NCBI GenBank assembly: GCA_036506275.1
Contig: DASXSB010000091.1
Coordinates: forward strand, 1-42,847
From: DASXSB01 sp036506275
GTDB lineage: Bacteria; Methylomirabilota; Methylomirabilia; Rokubacteriales; CSP1-6
Length of the DNA stretch: 42,847 nucleotides
Direction of reading: 5' to 3'
The translations under genes and the position numbers were made by a program. Numbering within the stretch: position 1 is the stretch's first letter; each line of letters opens with the position of its first letter. The notes below the pieces were generated by a model. The model was not told where the DNA came from. It saw only the letters and a list, made by a program, of their open reading frames with translations, and searched no databases. Shown here piece after piece: positions 33,972-41,685 of this stretch.

Positions 33972-34963
33972 GGCTCGCGACGATCGGCGGCGGGCGGGGT
34001 GCGATCGGCGTCGCCGCCGTGCACGGAGCGCAAGAGGTAGATCGGCCGGCGCTTGACCTCCTGAAAGATGTAGCCCACGTAGATGCCGACGAAGCCGACC
34101 GCGATCATGAGGGCGGCGCCCACGATCAGGATCATGAACATCAGCGAGCTCCAGCCCGGCACGAGCAGCTGCTGCCGTCCCCGCACCCAGAAGCTCAAGA
34201 CGTAGACGACCTCGGCGGCGGCGAGGACCAGGAAGCAGAGGCCCACCACGAGCGCGATCCGCAACGGCACCAGCGAGAACGAGAAGGTGGCGTCGGCCGC
34301 GAGCCGCGCCATGCCGCGCAGCGAGTACTTCGCGCGCCCGCCCAGCCGCGCGCGCTCGGTGTACGGAAGGACGACCGTCCGGTAGCCCGTCCACGCCACC
34401 ATGCCGCGCAGGAAGCGATGGTACTCGCGCATCTCCCGCAACGCGGCGAGGACAGGGCGCGACAGGAGGCGATAATCCGCGGAGCCGGCGGTGATGGCGG
34501 TATCGCCGATCACGCTCAGGACGCGATAGAACGCCGTCGACGTCCAGCGCTTGAGACGCCGCTGATCGGCGGCGACGCGCTGGGTGAGAACCACCTCGTA
34601 ACCGGCCTGGTAGAGGGCGACCATGTCGGCGATGAGCTCGGGCGGATGCTGGCCGTCGCCGTCGAGCGTCACCACCACGTCGCCGCGGACGTGATCGAGC
34701 CCGGCCGTGAGCGCGGCCTGGTGCCCGAAGTTGCGGCTCAATTCCAAGATGGTGACGCCGGGATCGTCCGCGGCCAGCTTCGCCAGCTCGGCCGCCGTGT
34801 GGTCCGCAGAACCGTCGTCGACGTAGTGGATGCGGACGTCGTGCGCGCGGCGCAGCGGCGTCACCACCTCCATGAGTCGGCGGTGAAATTCGGCGACGAC
34901 CTCCTCCTCGTTGTACACGGGGACGACGATGTCGATGGCGAGCCGGCGCTGCTCAGCCGTCAC
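33968..34963 (-). CDS. family 2 glycosyltransferase (GtrB / dolichol-phosphate-type)
   Basis: A 331-residue membrane-anchored glycosyltransferase that should transfer a sugar from a nucleotide donor to a polyprenyl phosphate. The GT-A fold begins AIDIVVPVYNEEEVVAEFHR; the DxD-type motif is VVTLDGDGQHPPELI; the acceptor region has AGSADYRLLSR. Two C-terminal transmembrane helices (LRIALVVGLCFLVLAAAEVV and FMILIVGAALMIAVGFVGIY) match GtrB/ArnC-like proteins. It overlaps the upstream polytopic protein gene by 11 bp and the methyltransferase by 4 bp, so the three form one translationally coupled unit. Sugar and acceptor are unknown. Confidence 0.92.
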   Translation of the reverse strand: MTAEQRRLAIDIVVPVYNEEEVVAEFHRRLMEVVTPLRRAHDVRIHYVDDGSADHTAAELAKLAADDPGVTILELSRNFGHQAALTAGLDHVRGDVVVTLDGDGQHPPELIADMVALYQAGYEVVLTQRVAADQRRLKRWTSTAFYRVLSVIGDTAITAGSADYRLLSRPVLAALREMREYHRFLRGMVAWTGYRTVVLPYTERARLGGRAKYSLRGMARLAADATFSFSLVPLRIALVVGLCFLVLAAAEVVYVLSFWVRGRQQLLVPGWSSLMFMILIVGAALMIAVGFVGIYVGYIFQEVKRRPIYLLRSVHGGDADRTPPAADRREP

Positions 34964-36614
34964 GCCGAGCCTCGACGCGGTCCATGCGCGCCCGCGACAA
35001 CCGGTGGACCTGCCATCCGTACGAGAACGTTCCGCGGTAGAGCACGGGTCGATCGGAGGGGCAATACGCGTAGTCGATGAACGGCCGCGCCGCCACCCGG
35101 CAGAGGAGTCGGTGGATTCCGAGCTCGGCGAGGCGGCTCCGGTGCGCGCTCCGGTACACGGGCGTGGCGCCCCCCTGCACCATCGCGGTCAGCATGGCGT
35201 GGTCGTCGCGCACGCCGGGCTCGTCGAGGGCGACGCGCACGGTCGGGAGGGGTCGGTTCGCCAGCTCCGGGGTCAGCACGAAAACGTCGACCGCCGACGG
35301 CCGGCCGGGAGCGACGTGGGCGACGTGCTCGACGACCACGTCGGAACGGCGCTTGATCTCCGTCAGGTGCAGCGGCAGCTCGAAGAAATACTCGTTCATC
35401 CTCGTATTGAGGACGATCCGGCTCGCCCCCGGCAAGGCGCCAAGAAAATCGACGAGGTCCGCGTTCGCGCGGTCGACCGTGAGCTGAACCCGCGCGTCCA
35501 TCACCGCGTTCACGATCGCCCCCAGCCACAAGAGCGCACTCGCCGCCAGCACGGACCACGCCGCCGCTCGCCTCGTCGTTCCCCCGCGCGAGAAGACGCC
35601 CCGCGTCCAGCCGTCGCCGACGAGCGTGCCGGCGAGCGCGGCCGCGCCGAACGAAAACGGCAGCAGATAGTACTCGAAGGTCGCCGGCCACGGCACGTAG
35701 ACCGCCAGCCAGCCCGCCATCCATACCGATATATAGAGGATGAGCCGGCGCGACGCCGGTGTCCCCCGCGTCAGAGAAAGGGCCGCCACCACCAGGAGCG
35801 GCAGGAGGAACGCGAAATCCCGGACGAGCCAGGACGCGATCCGGAACAGGGCGGCGCCGGCGGCGTCCCCGTCGAGGGCATACGCCCGCGTGTAGGTGCC
35901 CTCGCCGAGGGCGAGGGGCGCGTACGACCATCGCAAGACGGCGAACGCCGCCCCCGCCACGAGGTTGACCACGACGTAGGTCGCGGCGAAGCGCAGGCCG
36001 GCGCTCCGGTCGCGCGCGAGCCACCAGTCGATGGCGAGCCAGCCGAGCGAGATCGGGATGAGGACCAGGCCCGTCTCTTTCGTCGCGTCGGCGAGGAGCA
36101 TCGCGACGGCGGCCAGCGCGATGAGGCCGGCGCGGCGCGTGCGTCTCGGGGTCGCCGTCGAGGCGGCGGTGGCGAGAAGGGAAACGGCGATCCACGCCAT
36201 CTGAAGCCCTTCGGCCTTCGAGAGCGTGTAGAACGTCTCGATCGCCGGGCCCGAGACCGCAAACACCACCGCCGCGATCGCCGCCTGCCGCGGAGTCCCT
36301 CCCGCATGGCGTATCAGCCGCGCGAGGAGCGCGAGGAGCCCGGCGAGCAGCAAGGCGTTCACCGCGAAGAAGGCGAGCGGCCGCGCACCGACGACGGTGA
36401 CGATGATCGAGTAGGCAAGCCAGTACGCGGGAAAGAAACGCCCCGTCTCGGGGATGAGGTAGAGCGTGCTCGACCACGCTCCCGCCACCTCGCGGCCCGT
36501 TTGCAAAGTCAGACCGTCGTCGAGGAGCCCGAACTGCGGTGACGCCAACCGCGGGAGCATGACGAGCACGGCCAAGGCCAACGGGACGAGGGACGTCAGC
36601 GCCGATCGCCTCAT
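34953..36614 (-). CDS. polytopic membrane protein, glycosyltransferase-like (GT-C type?)
   Basis: A 553-residue protein with about ten or more transmembrane segments, including LVPLALAVLVMLPRL at the N-terminus, SIIVTVVGARPLAFFAVNAL, and AWSVLAASALLWLGAIVNAV, and a soluble C-terminal domain of ~170 residues. An acidic pair early in the first periplasmic loop (FGLLDDGLTLQ) is where GT-C enzymes carry their catalytic Asp. That, and the adjacent lipid-phosphate-sugar synthase, suggests a GT-C transferase using a lipid-linked sugar. I cannot assign a specific family. It is the first gene of the operon and overlaps the family 2 glycosyltransferase gene by 11 bp. Confidence 0.72.
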   Translation of the reverse strand: MRRSALTSLVPLALAVLVMLPRLASPQFGLLDDGLTLQTGREVAGAWSSTLYLIPETGRFFPAYWLAYSIIVTVVGARPLAFFAVNALLLAGLLALLARLIRHAGGTPRQAAIAAVVFAVSGPAIETFYTLSKAEGLQMAWIAVSLLATAASTATPRRTRRAGLIALAAVAMLLADATKETGLVLIPISLGWLAIDWWLARDRSAGLRFAATYVVVNLVAGAAFAVLRWSYAPLALGEGTYTRAYALDGDAAGAALFRIASWLVRDFAFLLPLLVVAALSLTRGTPASRRLILYISVWMAGWLAVYVPWPATFEYYLLPFSFGAAALAGTLVGDGWTRGVFSRGGTTRRAAAWSVLAASALLWLGAIVNAVMDARVQLTVDRANADLVDFLGALPGASRIVLNTRMNEYFFELPLHLTEIKRRSDVVVEHVAHVAPGRPSAVDVFVLTPELANRPLPTVRVALDEPGVRDDHAMLTAMVQGGATPVYRSAHRSRLAELGIHRLLCRVAARPFIDYAYCPSDRPVLYRGTFSYGWQVHRLSRARMDRVEARRDG

Positions 36615-36742
36615 CGCCCCCGACGGTACACCTTTCGGGCGCTCCTACCGCGCGTCGAGACGGTGCCGCGACGCGTCGCGCCGGGACGAAGCATGAGTCC
36701 CTGGCACAGCCGTTGATGGCCCTTACCCAGGAGGACCACGCC

Positions 36743-37180
36743 ATGATGATCGCGGTGAGGACCGCAACGACCGCCGCCCTGCTGAGCCTGGCGCTTCAGG
36801 CCGCACCCGTCCTGGCCGCCGAGCCGACTCAGCGCGATTTCGATGCCTGCAACCAGGCCGCCCAGGCGAAGGTGAGCTCGCCGTCGGCGTCTCCACGCGC
36901 GAGCACCGGGAGCGGCCCGCTCGTCACGTCGCCGTCCGGGACCCCCGACTCCACGAGCGGCGTCCAGGCCGGAGGCCAGGGCGGGAAGACCGGCCCGATG
37001 GCCACAGGGTCGGGTCGGACGCCTGGCAGCGCGGGTGGTGTGAAGGAAGGAACCGGCGCCGTCGCGAGCGGCAGCGGCGACGCCTCGGCGGGACAGCTCC
37101 GTGGAATCTCGGCCGCCGCACAGGCGGACCCCGCGGCCCAGCAGGCCTATCGCGACTGCATGAGGCAGCGCGGCTTCTAG
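36743..37180 (+). CDS. small secreted protein of unknown function
   Basis: A 145-residue product. The signal peptide is MMIAVRTATTAALLSLALQA, with cleavage near VLAA. The mature protein has a short N-terminal segment with one Cys (RDFDACNQAAQAK, Cys36), a long Gly/Ser/Thr-rich low-complexity middle (~43-115), and a C-terminal AQQAYRDCMRQRGF with the second Cys (139). The two end segments look like halves of one small helical hairpin joined by a disulfide. Start ATG 36743 has AGGAGGA 7 nt upstream, better than the earlier in-frame ATG at 36713. It stands alone and converges with the xoxJ-like gene. No family recognised. Confidence 0.72.
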   Translation: MMIAVRTATTAALLSLALQAAPVLAAEPTQRDFDACNQAAQAKVSSPSASPRASTGSGPLVTSPSGTPDSTSGVQAGGQGGKTGPMATGSGRTPGSAGGVKEGTGAVASGSGDASAGQLRGISAAAQADPAAQQAYRDCMRQRGF

Positions 37181-37204
37181 GCGCGCGGTCGCGTCCGCGA
37201 CGGC

Positions 37205-37996
37205 CTAACGTGCGATCGGCGCGCGGTACGGGAATCCGTACCGCGCGAAGATCGTGGCGACGGTTCCGTCCGCGGTGAGGGCGTCGAGCGCCTGGTTGAC
37301 GGCGTCGACGAGGGCGGCGTCGGCGTTGCGGAGCGCGATGGCGACGTTCCATTGAAAGTCGCGATCGGGCACGTAGCCGTTGGCCATCTTCACGGTGCCC
37401 GGATTGAGCTTGATGTACCAGCCGGCGTAGGCGGCGGAGACGATGCCGGCCGGGACCTCGCCGTTGGTGACCGCGTCCAGGAGATCGAAGGGGCCGCCGT
37501 AGGAAGCGAGCGGCACCTTCCGCGTGTCGAGCACGTAGTGTGGCCACGACGTGTGCTCGACGCCGATTTTGCCCTTGACGTCCTCGAACCGCTGCGCGGA
37601 AGACCGCGCGGGGACCACCAGCACGTAGCCGGTCGCGGTGTACGGCTTCGTGAGACGCGGGCCGCGCGTGGGAGCACCATCGTCGGCATCGAGCTTCACG
37701 ATCGAGCCCATGGTCGCGTCGCAGTCCAGACGCCGCGCGTGGCGGGTGAAGACGATCCAGTCCACGTGAAGCTTCACGCCCAGCCGCTTCGCGATCGCCT
37801 CCGCCAGCTCGAGCTGGAAGCCGGGAATCGTGCGGTCCTGGCTGGAGTACGGCAAGGCGTCGGGATGGGCACAGACGTTCAGGGCACCGCGTTCGCGCAC
37901 GCCGGCGAGGCTGGCGGCCTCCGCGCGGGTGACGACGGCCAGCGCCGTCCCGAGCAGTCCCGCGATCGCGACGAGCAACGCGCGGCGGGCGCTCAT
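37205..37996 (-). CDS. quinoprotein dehydrogenase-associated periplasmic binding protein (XoxJ/MoxJ-like)
   Basis: A 263-residue exported protein of the SBP_bac_3 fold. The signal peptide MSARRALLVAIAGLLGTALA ends near TRAEA. The mature part opens ERGALNVCAHPDALPYSSQD, then PGFQLELAEAIAKRLG, as in binding proteins found beside PQQ alcohol dehydrogenases (XoxJ, MxaJ). XoxJ/MxaJ are thought to help activate or mature the dehydrogenase rather than import a solute. The ATG at 37996 (AAGGA upstream) is 2 bp from the cytochrome gene stop; the open frame further upstream lies inside that gene and is not used. Its place in a dehydrogenase - cytochrome - binding protein operon supports the XoxJ role. 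Confidence 0.85.
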   Translation of the reverse strand: MSARRALLVAIAGLLGTALAVVTRAEAASLAGVRERGALNVCAHPDALPYSSQDRTIPGFQLELAEAIAKRLGVKLHVDWIVFTRHARRLDCDATMGSIVKLDADDGAPTRGPRLTKPYTATGYVLVVPARSSAQRFEDVKGKIGVEHTSWPHYVLDTRKVPLASYGGPFDLLDAVTNGEVPAGIVSAAYAGWYIKLNPGTVKMANGYVPDRDFQWNVAIALRNADAALVDAVNQALDALTADGTVATIFARYGFPYRAPIAR

Positions 37997-37998
37997 GG

Positions 37999-38376
37999 TC
38001 AATCCTTCGTCGCGGTGGAGAGCGACATGATGTAGGCGACCAGCTTCCAGATCTCCTCCGGCGGCAAGATCGTCTGAAATGCCGGCATCGGCGGTTGCCC
38101 GTTCGCGATCCGGGCGTACAGATAGGCGGGCTCGTACGTTTTTCCGCGCAGCGTGGGCGCGCGCGAGACCCGGCCCTCGCGCCCGTGACAGTATCCCGTG
38201 CACGTCGCGCTGAACCGCTTGGCACCCTCCTCGATCGCGGCCGGGTCGTCGAGCGGGAACGGCGGCGTGGTCGCCTCGGGCGGCGGCCGCCGCATGCCCT
38301 GGGCGCGCACGGCGACCGCGATCGGCACCGTGAGCGCGACCGTCATGATCACGAGCAGAACGATGGGCGCTCGCAT
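37999..38376 (-). CDS. monoheme c-type cytochrome with CX3CH motif (XoxG-like position)
   Basis: A 125-residue exported cytochrome. The signal peptide is MRAPIVLLVIMTVALTVPIA, ending near VRAQ. The heme motif reads SATCTGYCHGREG: Cys59, Cys63, His64, i.e. three residues between the cysteines instead of two. The codons for this stretch are unambiguous. The distal ligand is probably Met97 in NGQPPMPAFQTILP, and the C-terminal helix EEIWKLVAYIMSL is a normal cytochrome c ending. AGGAGA precedes the ATG at 38376. Between a PQQ dehydrogenase and a XoxJ-like gene, it is the likely electron acceptor of the dehydrogenase. Confidence 0.88.
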   Translation of the reverse strand: MRAPIVLLVIMTVALTVPIAVAVRAQGMRRPPPEATTPPFPLDDPAAIEEGAKRFSATCTGYCHGREGRVSRAPTLRGKTYEPAYLYARIANGQPPMPAFQTILPPEEIWKLVAYIMSLSTATKD

Positions 38377-38403
38377 GCGTCTCCTGGCGGCGGAGGTGAA
38401 GCT

Positions 38404-38433
38404 CGGCGGGGAGGCGCCGCGGCCTCCCCGCCG
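38404..38433 (-). terminator. perfect 12-bp GC hairpin between xoxF-like and cytochrome genes
   Basis: CGGCGGGGAGGC (38404-38415) and GCCTCCCCGCCG (38422-38433) are exact reverse complements around a 6-nt loop, within the 73-bp gap of an otherwise tight operon. There is no T-run. It could reduce expression of the two downstream genes relative to the dehydrogenase, or stabilise the dehydrogenase mRNA. Confidence 0.6.
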
Positions 38434-38449
38434 TTGACCACCTCGAGGC

Positions 38450-40135
38450 CTACTTCAGGGTGAAGACGAACACGGCGGCGCCGGACGGGAAGTCCTCGAC
38501 TTCCGGCCACAGCGCCGGGTACAGACCGAGCACGAGCGACCCGAGGCCGCTCGGCACCGCGATGTACTGCTTGCCGTTCACGGAGTAGCTGATGGGACCG
38601 CCCCGGTGACCGGAGCCGGTGCGGAAGTGCCACAGCGCTTCCCCGGTATCGCCGTCGTACGCGTGCACCACGCCTTCGAGGTCGCCGTGGAACACGAGGC
38701 CGCCGCCCGTGGACAGCACGCTCCCGATCGGCGGGTACTTGTAGTTGATGCTCCACTTCCGCTCGCCGGTGACGGGATCGCGCGCGTCCAGGTGACCGTA
38801 CGCCTCTCCGCCCGGCGGATGCTTCGCGACCTGATCACCGCCGAAGAAGAGGCCGGCGGCGGGCTCCGTCGTCGGTGTCTGCTTCTCGACCGTCACTTCC
38901 TCGCACGCCTCCATGGCCGTGTTGTACCAGAGCTTGGTCTTCGGGTTGTACGAGCCCGAGTTCCAGCTCCGGCCGCCCGCGATCCAGGGGCAGATGAACT
39001 TCGGCTTGCCGACCTCACGCGGCGGGTTGCGGCCGATCAGCTCGCCCGTCTTCGGATCGATGCTCTTCACGAAGTTGTACGTGTGGATCATCGGCCACAC
39101 GTTCTGCACCTTGCCGTTGGTGCGGTCGAGGACGAAGACGAAGCCGCTCTTGTTCTGGTGCACGAGCAGCTTCTTGCCGTCCCGGTCGAGCACGAGGCTC
39201 TCGCCGAGCCCGGAGTCGTAGTCCCAGTCGTCGTGCGGAATCTCCTGGTAGTACCACTTGAGCTGACCGGTGTCGGCATCGAGGGCCACGACCGAAGACG
39301 TATAGAGGTTGTCGCCCGGCCGCGCGCCGCCCCAGTCATAGTCGGGGGCGGGATTGCCCGTGCCCCAGTAGATGAGGTTGAGGGCGGGGTCGTAGGAGCC
39401 GGTCATCCAGCCGCCGCCGCCGCCGAACTTGCCGGAGTCCCCGCCCCAGCTCTTCTGATCTTCCTTGATCGTGTTGAACTCCCACGCCCTCTCGCCGGTG
39501 GCCGCCATCACCGCCCAGATCTTCCCCTGGATCGGCAGCTCGCCCGCGGTCTGCCCGAAGATGACCTTGTCCTTCACGACCAGCGGGGCCCCCGTGAAGT
39601 TGCAGCTGCACTTCTTCGTCTCGAGGATCTGTTTCTCCCAGACGACCTTGCCCGTTTTCTGGTCGAGCGCGAAGACGCGGCCGTCGAGAGAGCCGAAATA
39701 GACACGGCCGTAGCCCACGGCCACCCCACGGTTGTAGGGCTGGAAGAAGAGCGTGTTCACCACGGGATCGAGCTTCGGGTAGAAATGCCAGAGCTCCTTG
39801 CCCGTCGCCCCGTCGAGCGCGAATACGCGGTTGTACGACGCGATGTAGTACATGACGCCGTCGACGACGAGCGGTGTCGACTCCAGGCCCTGCACGATGG
39901 CGCCGGGCTGGTGGACCCACGCCACGGTCAGGTTCTTGACGTTGTCCTTGTTGATCTGCGAGAGCGGGCTGAAGCGGAAGGAATCGTAGCTCCGGTGGTA
40001 CATCGGCCAGTTGTTCGGATCGTCGTTCTGCAGTCGACTCAATCCGGGCGACTGAGCCCCGGCGAGCGACCCGGCGACGAGTGACACCAACGCCGACAGC
40101 AGTGTCGCGAGATGGAACGGTCGCCACTTCCTCAT
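38450..40135 (-). CDS. PQQ-dependent alcohol dehydrogenase, XoxF/ExaF-like with lanthanide signature
   Basis: A 561-residue periplasmic eight-bladed propeller enzyme; the family oxidises methanol, ethanol or other alcohols with PQQ. The signal peptide is MRKWRPFHLATLLSALVSLV, ending near AGAQ. The mature start DDPNNWPMYHRSYDSFRFSP is typical. Active-site residues visible by alignment are Glu199 (TAGELPIQGK), Asn261 (WGTGNPAPDYDW), catalytic Asp305 and Asp307 in PHDDWDYDSG. The D-x-D pair is the mark of lanthanide-using enzymes; calcium enzymes have Ala at the second position. The usual vicinal Cys-Cys before N-R-G is replaced by Phe-Phe (NTLFFQPYNRG, 130-131). No heme domain is fused. ATG 40135 has GAGGAG. 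It heads an operon with a cytochrome c and a XoxJ-like gene. The exact substrate is uncertain. Confidence 0.9.
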   Translation of the reverse strand: MRKWRPFHLATLLSALVSLVAGSLAGAQSPGLSRLQNDDPNNWPMYHRSYDSFRFSPLSQINKDNVKNLTVAWVHQPGAIVQGLESTPLVVDGVMYYIASYNRVFALDGATGKELWHFYPKLDPVVNTLFFQPYNRGVAVGYGRVYFGSLDGRVFALDQKTGKVVWEKQILETKKCSCNFTGAPLVVKDKVIFGQTAGELPIQGKIWAVMAATGERAWEFNTIKEDQKSWGGDSGKFGGGGGWMTGSYDPALNLIYWGTGNPAPDYDWGGARPGDNLYTSSVVALDADTGQLKWYYQEIPHDDWDYDSGLGESLVLDRDGKKLLVHQNKSGFVFVLDRTNGKVQNVWPMIHTYNFVKSIDPKTGELIGRNPPREVGKPKFICPWIAGGRSWNSGSYNPKTKLWYNTAMEACEEVTVEKQTPTTEPAAGLFFGGDQVAKHPPGGEAYGHLDARDPVTGERKWSINYKYPPIGSVLSTGGGLVFHGDLEGVVHAYDGDTGEALWHFRTGSGHRGGPISYSVNGKQYIAVPSGLGSLVLGLYPALWPEVEDFPSGAAVFVFTLK

Positions 40136-40191
40136 GGACGGCTCTCCTCTGTCACGGCTGGGTACGAAAGGCCCCTCCACAGCGGCGGCAT

Positions 40192-40222
40192 ATTTAAACG
40201 CTTCCAAGACAGCCCCTGTCAA
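40192..40222 (-). promoter_or_regulatory. sigma70-type promoter of the xoxF-like operon
   Basis: On the minus strand a perfect TTGACA (40222-40217) is followed, after 18 bp, by TTTAAA (40198-40193) or, after 19 bp, TTAAAT (40197-40192). This is the most AT-rich spot in the area. The ATG at 40135 is about 57 nt downstream, leaving a leader of roughly 50 nt with a GAGGAG site. Confidence 0.62.
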
Positions 40223-40238
40223 GTGAGTTCACGGCCGC

Positions 40239-41021
40239 TCAATCATGGCCGAGCGCCCACTCGATCGCGCCTCGCAGATGCGTGTGGAATCGCTCGTCCG
40301 CCCACACGCCGGGCTCATGACCGAGCGCCGTGTAGAAGACGTGCCCGCGACCCTGGCGCGCCGTCCACGCCAGCGCGTAGTCCCCGTCGGAGCGCTTCCC
40401 GCGACCGACATCGACGGAGCGTGGATCGAGCCGGAGAAGGACGTGGACGCGCGGCCGCGACCAGGCGCGGAACTGATAGATCTCGTCCTCGATCTCGAAG
40501 CCATCGCGCAGGTGGCGCGTGGCCGGATGCATTGCGTCCTCGACGAGGATGCGCACGCGCTGATGCCAGGGATGGCCGTCGAACGTCGCGCCCACGAGCG
40601 CGCCGTACTCCGGCACCGTGTACCAGGTGTCGGTCGCGCTGTGCACGCCGATGAAGCCGGCCCCGTCGTGGACGGCGCGGAAGACCGCGTGCCGGACGTC
40701 GGGGGCCATCGGCAGCTCGCCCGTGGTGAAGAAGAGAATGCCGCGATAGCTGCGCACGGCCGCCACCGTGAGCGCGCCCAGCTCCTCGCGCGTGTTGACG
40801 GGGGTGATCTCGAAGCGGCCCGACCGGCGCGCGAGATCGGTGACGACGCGCTCTGCGATCGATGGCACGCCGGCCGCTGGTCGCCGCACCACGTCGTGCT
40901 GGTAGCCGGCCGAGTACGTGACCATGAGCACGCGGGCGGGAGCCGAGGGACGCGGCGCGGCGGCGAGCAGGAAACCGAGAGCGACGACGAAGAGCCCGAG
41001 AAAATGCCGGCGCCGAGACAT
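40239..41021 (-). CDS. ThuA-like domain protein (exported)
   Basis: A 260-residue protein of the ThuA / class I glutamine amidotransferase-like fold. The N-terminus MSRRRHFLGLFVVALGFLLA is a signal peptide, with cleavage near APRPSA or AAAP. Family marks are RVLMVTYSAGYQHD, GILFFTTGELPM, GAGFIGVHSATDTW, FDGHPWHQR, EIEDEIYQFRAW and the C-terminal GRGHVFYTALGHEPGVW. ThuA was first linked to trehalose use; many exported homologues are of unknown role in sugar metabolism. No nucleophilic Cys is present in the elbow (GVHSATD), so amidotransferase chemistry is not expected. It lies upstream of the xoxF-like promoter on the same strand. Confidence 0.88.
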   Translation of the reverse strand: MSRRRHFLGLFVVALGFLLAAAPRPSAPARVLMVTYSAGYQHDVVRRPAAGVPSIAERVVTDLARRSGRFEITPVNTREELGALTVAAVRSYRGILFFTTGELPMAPDVRHAVFRAVHDGAGFIGVHSATDTWYTVPEYGALVGATFDGHPWHQRVRILVEDAMHPATRHLRDGFEIEDEIYQFRAWSRPRVHVLLRLDPRSVDVGRGKRSDGDYALAWTARQGRGHVFYTALGHEPGVWADERFHTHLRGAIEWALGHD

Positions 41022-41138
41022 CGCGCCGGCATCCTATCGGCCCCGGGCCCCCGGCGCTAGAATTCCCTGTCGTGGAGGAATTTCGCGTCGATCCTGGACG
41101 GCGCCGTCCAGCGAGCGAGCGCTACGGAGACCGAAATC

Positions 41139-41588
41139 ATGACCGCGGTTCATGACCGGCACGGACGGCGTCGTTTCCTGTACCTCCTCGCCGCGCTGAC
41201 GCTCTGGGCGCACGGCGATGCCGCGATACGCGGATCGGCAGGCGCGGCCGCCGGCGATGCCGCGCGCGGTGAGGGCGTTTTTGCGCGGCTGCCTTGTGCG
41301 TCGTGTCACGACATCACGCGCCCCTCGCCCGGGGGCGACATCTGCCCGAATCTCGGAAGCATCGGCGCGGAGGCCGCACGCCGCGTGCGCCTGCCGGACT
41401 ACCGGGGCAAGGCCAAGGACGCGGCCGGCTACATCCGTGAGTCCATCGTCGATCCGAACGCGTTCGTCGTTCCCGGCCCGAACTATCGCACGGCCGACGG
41501 ACAGAGCATCATGCCGAAGACCTTCGGCGCGACGCTCACGCCATCCGAGCTGGACGATCTCGTCGCTTTCCTCTTGACGCGCCGGTAG
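41139..41588 (+). CDS. monoheme c-type cytochrome
   Basis: A 149-residue exported cytochrome c. After a basic N-terminus and hydrophobic segment (RRRFLYLLAALTLWAHGDAA) comes the heme motif LPCASCHDIT (Cys53, Cys56, His57). The probable distal ligand is Met125 in GQSIMPKTFGATLTPSELDD, and the last helix is LDDLVAFLLTRR. The YIRESIVDPNAFVVPG segment is common in cytochromes that serve oxidases or dehydrogenases. GGAG lies 9 nt upstream of the ATG. It is divergent from the ThuA-like gene, so its partner is not clear from context; the nearby PQQ dehydrogenase is one candidate. Confidence 0.9.
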   Translation: MTAVHDRHGRRRFLYLLAALTLWAHGDAAIRGSAGAAAGDAARGEGVFARLPCASCHDITRPSPGGDICPNLGSIGAEAARRVRLPDYRGKAKDAAGYIRESIVDPNAFVVPGPNYRTADGQSIMPKTFGATLTPSELDDLVAFLLTRR

Positions 41589-41685
41589 AATCAGTTTCGA
41601 ACCCGTCGACAGAAGGAGGGACGACAGGCGGGCGTCACGGTCATCCCACACGCAGCTCACATCTCCACATTCTCGGAGGTGCTCC

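Noticed and set aside
34911..36542. A 543-codon plus-strand frame opposite the polytopic membrane protein
   Set aside because: It is Arg/Glu/Asp/His-rich shadow sequence; the minus frame shows clear transmembrane segments and overlaps the glycosyltransferase as operon genes do.
37188..37201. Possible terminator GTCGCG-TC-CGCGAC between the small secreted protein and the xoxJ-like gene
   Set aside because: The loop is only two bases and the usable stem about five; too weak in GC-rich DNA to call.
36924..38225. A 433-codon minus-strand frame spanning the small secreted protein and the xoxJ/cytochrome genes
   Set aside because: It is out of frame with the recognisable cytochrome and binding-protein motifs and is Arg/Pro-rich shadow sequence.
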